Source of the DNA: Polytrichum commune | Taxonomy: Eukaryota > Streptophyta > Polytrichopsida > Polytrichales > Polytrichaceae | DNA: 60,000 nucleotides | Assembly: GCA_950295325.1 (NCBI GenBank) | Contig: OX485805.1 | Span: forward strand, 53,966,758-54,026,757 | Direction: 5' to 3' | Notes under the pieces: generated by a model | The model's database searches: none | Told to the model about the DNA's origin: nothing | The model's input: the letters and a program-made list of their open reading frames with translations, nothing else | Position numbers and translations under genes: made by a program | Shown: piece after piece, positions 58,301-60,000 of the stretch | Layout of the letters: each line of letters opens with the position of its first letter | How positions within the stretch are numbered: the first letter of the stretch is position 1

Positions 58301-60000
58301 GAAAGGGACGTCATGTCACGATTGGTAAGTAACCAGCGAGGTTTTGTTGAAGCATATGTTGGTGTTGACATCAGTTGTGTCCGTATATGGAACCTCATCC
58401 ATCAAGAACGACGTCATTTTTGATGAGCTGCGTCTGACTCAGCGTAGTGTTTGCTTGAAGTGGAAGATGTTCATTTAATTTTTGAATTCATTGGAGCATA
58501 CATTCATGTGAGGCTGGCCTTCTGGTAGCACTTGGTGCGTTCACATGTTCTAGTCAAGCCCAGGGTTGTCTATCGCGACGTCATGACGGGGTCGTGCCGT
58601 CATGACGCGTTGTGTCGGGTCGGACCCCTCCGTCACGACACAATAGGCTCGTTGTAGGGTCAACCTAGTAGGGTGGGTAAAATACTTACCTTCTTGCCAA
58701 GGTGGTGTCCTATGTGGCAAAAAATGCCGACGTGGATGTGCATATTTCCCTTGGCATGTAAACCATTTTGCCATTGTGTTTACCATTTTGTTAAAATCAA
58801 AGTAATAAAATATTACTAAGGAGGGTGTAGGTCGGACGGGGGGAACGGGTGGGGAGCGCGGGCGGACGTGTGGGAACGCGGGGAAACATGGGGTCGGACG
58901 GGGGGGGGTCGGACGGGGGTGAGGGTCGGGCGGGGGGAGGGTCGAACGGGGGGGGGATGGGTCGGACGGGGGGGGAGGACGGGGAGGTATGGGGTTAGGG
59001 TTCGGGGAACGGGGGGAAGGTAAGTGGGAACGGGGGGGGAACGCGGGGAGCGTGTGGGAACGTGGGGAGCGGGGGATGGGAGCGGGTTTAGGAGGTTTGG
59101 ATAGGACGGGATGGATGGGAACGGGGGAGGGGAATGGGAGGGAGGACGGGGGGGAGGGTCGGACGGGAAAAGGGAGGACGGGAAAAGGTCGGACGGGAAA
59201 AGGGAGGACGGGAAAAGGTCGGACGGGGGGGGGGTCAGACGGGAGGGAACGGGTTAGGGAACGGGTTAGAGAACATGTTAATGGGCTAAGGGAACGGGGT
59301 TAAGGTACGGGGAACGGGGGCGGACGGGAGGGCGGACGGGCGCTAGTAATTTTATTCCCCACTTTACCTCTACTTTGCTGACATGTCATCACACGTGGAC
59401 ATCGTAACTCCTACGTGTCCGCAATGGGGTAATGTAAATACACAAAAAATTCGGTAAAATTCAAGTCCGGCAGGATAAAGACATCATCCGGCATAATGTC
59501 GTGACGGATACGTGTCGTGACGGCACGACATTATGTCGGGATTACCCTTCGTCACGACACAATAGACAACCCTGGTCAAGCCTTTTTTGTCACGTGTAAT
59601 CGAAAATAAGGGTTGCGGTTTTTGCAGACGATGTTGAAAGGCCGGCCACCGTATGATGCTGAGGTCGACACAAAAGTCGCCAAAGACTACCAACGCTTAC
59701 AGGAGGAAAAACGCAGGGTGAAACCAGATCATGGCCGCGAGATAGATGAGGTGCGCACTCATGTGTCAGAGCTGGAGGGCAGCGTCACACGCCTCGGGGA
59801 GAACGTGACGGCGTCCCATAAACGCCTGGAGGATATGATGCAGTTGATTCTTCAGAATCAGGGCAAGAAGCACGCGAATGTAGGTGAGGACATTACAGAA
59901 CCTTCGTCATCTGCGAAGATCTTGGATACATCTGCTCTGACGTCCACCACGGCAGAGCCCACAACGTTGCCACATCATCCCGTCCCCGCCGTACTAGTGA
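55320..60000 (+). CDS. TnpA / Transposase_24-like CACTA protein, four exons visible, incomplete
   Basis: Exons 55320-55612, 57533-57807, 58044-58324 and 59628 to beyond the window. Donors GTATGT, GTAAGC, GTAAGT and CAG acceptors fit, and all junctions keep frame. Exon 1 is basic then acidic (SGKRKATSPDS ... SGEEAEEGDHSEG) and has an in-frame TAG at 55491. Exons 2-3 carry a Trp/Arg-rich domain (ITKVLINTRWRLNQLIDNNA, then HWKTLVSMRGTEAAQVKSDH, then KGKGSTTTQM) resembling the plant Ptta/En/Spm Transposase_24 domain. Exon 4 starts MLKGRPPYDAEVDTK and is predicted coiled coil. In Spm the TnpA-type protein binds subterminal repeats; that role is inferred. Apart from the exon 1 stop it looks intact. 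Confidence 0.6.
55720..56105. repeat. Diverged ~190-bp repeats in TnpA-like intron 1
   Basis: Segments at about 55722-55872, 55903-56102 and again 57262-57415 share blocks such as CAGAGCG-ATGAT-CAGGG, GGGTAG-GTTCG and GTCTATGTTGACATCCAACC. They look like three decayed copies of one unit in the intron between exons 1 and 2. Confidence 0.6.
56161..57035. repeat. Tandem array, 2.5 units of ~348 bp, each with a long perfect palindrome
   Basis: Units begin GAATGGTCAAATATTTATG at 56161 and 56509 and GAATGGCTAAATGTTTATG at 56856; the third is truncated near 57035. Similarity between units is very high. Each carries an inverted repeat around ATACCCAGCCGGGGTAT. In unit 2 the arms are 56620-56643 and 56649-56672, 24 bp each, perfectly complementary, with a 5-base spacer. 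Located in intron 1 of the TnpA-like gene. Confidence 0.95.
58553..59582. mobile_element. Non-autonomous hAT-type element with 8-bp target duplication
   Basis: The element proper is 58561-59574 (1,014 bp). The left end CAGGGTTGTCTAT and the right end ATAGACAACCCTG are exact inverted repeats for 13 bases and then continue imperfectly. GTCAAGCC occurs immediately outside both ends (58553-58560 and 59575-59582), a perfect 8-bp target duplication, diagnostic of hAT. It sits inside the intron between exons 3 and 4 of the TnpA-like gene. It encodes no transposase. Confidence 0.95.
58820..59345 (+). repeat. G-rich minisatellite inside the hAT element
   Basis: Repeats of GGACGGG with runs of 4-9 G, e.g. 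GGTCGGACGGGAAAAGG units at 59155-59225. The plus strand is strongly G-biased and could form G-quadruplexes. The open frame through it (GKGRTGKGRTGKG) is a by-product of the repeat. Confidence 0.9.

Larger units (their letters stand above)
48614..60000. mobile_element. CACTA (En/Spm) transposon, runs past window end
   Basis: The left terminus CACTATAAGAAACC at 48614 fits the CACTA family start and lies exactly where the methyltransferase frame loses its family resemblance. The interior holds a tnp2-type transposase with DUF4218 and DUF4216 modules (minus strand) and a TnpA/Transposase_24-like gene (plus strand). No right terminus (rc of CACTATAAG) was found before 60,000, so the element exceeds 11.4 kb. 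Flanking bases CAC at 48611-48613 are the candidate 3-bp target duplication, untestable here. Confidence 0.82.

Noticed and set aside
58989-59303. 104-codon open frame rich in GKGRTGKG.
   Set aside because: Product of the G-rich minisatellite inside the hAT element; no stop codons because the repeat lacks them.

Overview
This window looks like nuclear DNA from a green plant (streptophyte), repeat-rich and with few host genes. The evidence is spliced genes with GT-AG introns, a xyloglucan endotransglucosylase/hydrolase, a plastid-type phosphoserine phosphatase, an initiator-Met tRNA primer site typical of plant Gypsy elements, CACTA (En/Spm) tnp2 and DUF4218/DUF4216 modules, and a short TTTAGGG-type tract. 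A Baeyer-Villiger monooxygenase and a retroelement carrying a cytosine methyltransferase fit a non-flowering lineage (bryophyte, lycophyte, fern or charophyte) better than an angiosperm, but the sequence does not name the species.

Layout. 0-5 kb: phosphoserine phosphatase on the minus strand; seven coding exons join in frame to 311 aa. 5-8.7 kb: AT-rich spacer with a 757-bp terminal-inverted-repeat element. 8.8-11.6 kb: XTH on the minus strand; four exons, 320 aa, with an N-terminal membrane anchor. 13.4-13.8 kb: probable LINE tail. 15.6-26.6 kb: nested copies of one ~974-bp LTR family around a decayed Gypsy element (Gypsy-1), its tRNA-iMet primer site still visible. 27.2-28.1 kb: another TIR element. 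28.9-30.5 kb: single-exon Baeyer-Villiger monooxygenase. 31.0-33.8 kb: pogo-like element abutting a broken Copia element. 33.8-36.1 kb: more nested LTRs. 38.3 kb: SINE-like pol III promoter. 38.8-42.6 kb: another LTR and a second decayed Gypsy chromovirus of the same family (Gypsy-2).

45.1-48.6 kb: an LTR-retrotransposon coding region ordered gag (two CCHC knuckles) - aspartic protease - C5 cytosine-DNA methyltransferase, all in one reading frame and broken only by six stop codons. At 48,614 the methyltransferase is cut off by the terminus of a CACTA transposon that runs past the window end. The CACTA element carries a damaged tnp2 gene (minus strand), a divergently transcribed TnpA/Transposase_24-like gene (plus strand; four exons joining in frame), an intronic tandem array with a perfect 24-bp palindrome, and, in its last visible intron, a complete 1,014-bp hAT-type element with a perfect 8-bp target-site duplication.

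Only three ordinary host genes are supported (PSP, XTH, BVMO). They have no evident functional link to each other. The most notable system is the methyltransferase-bearing retroelement.
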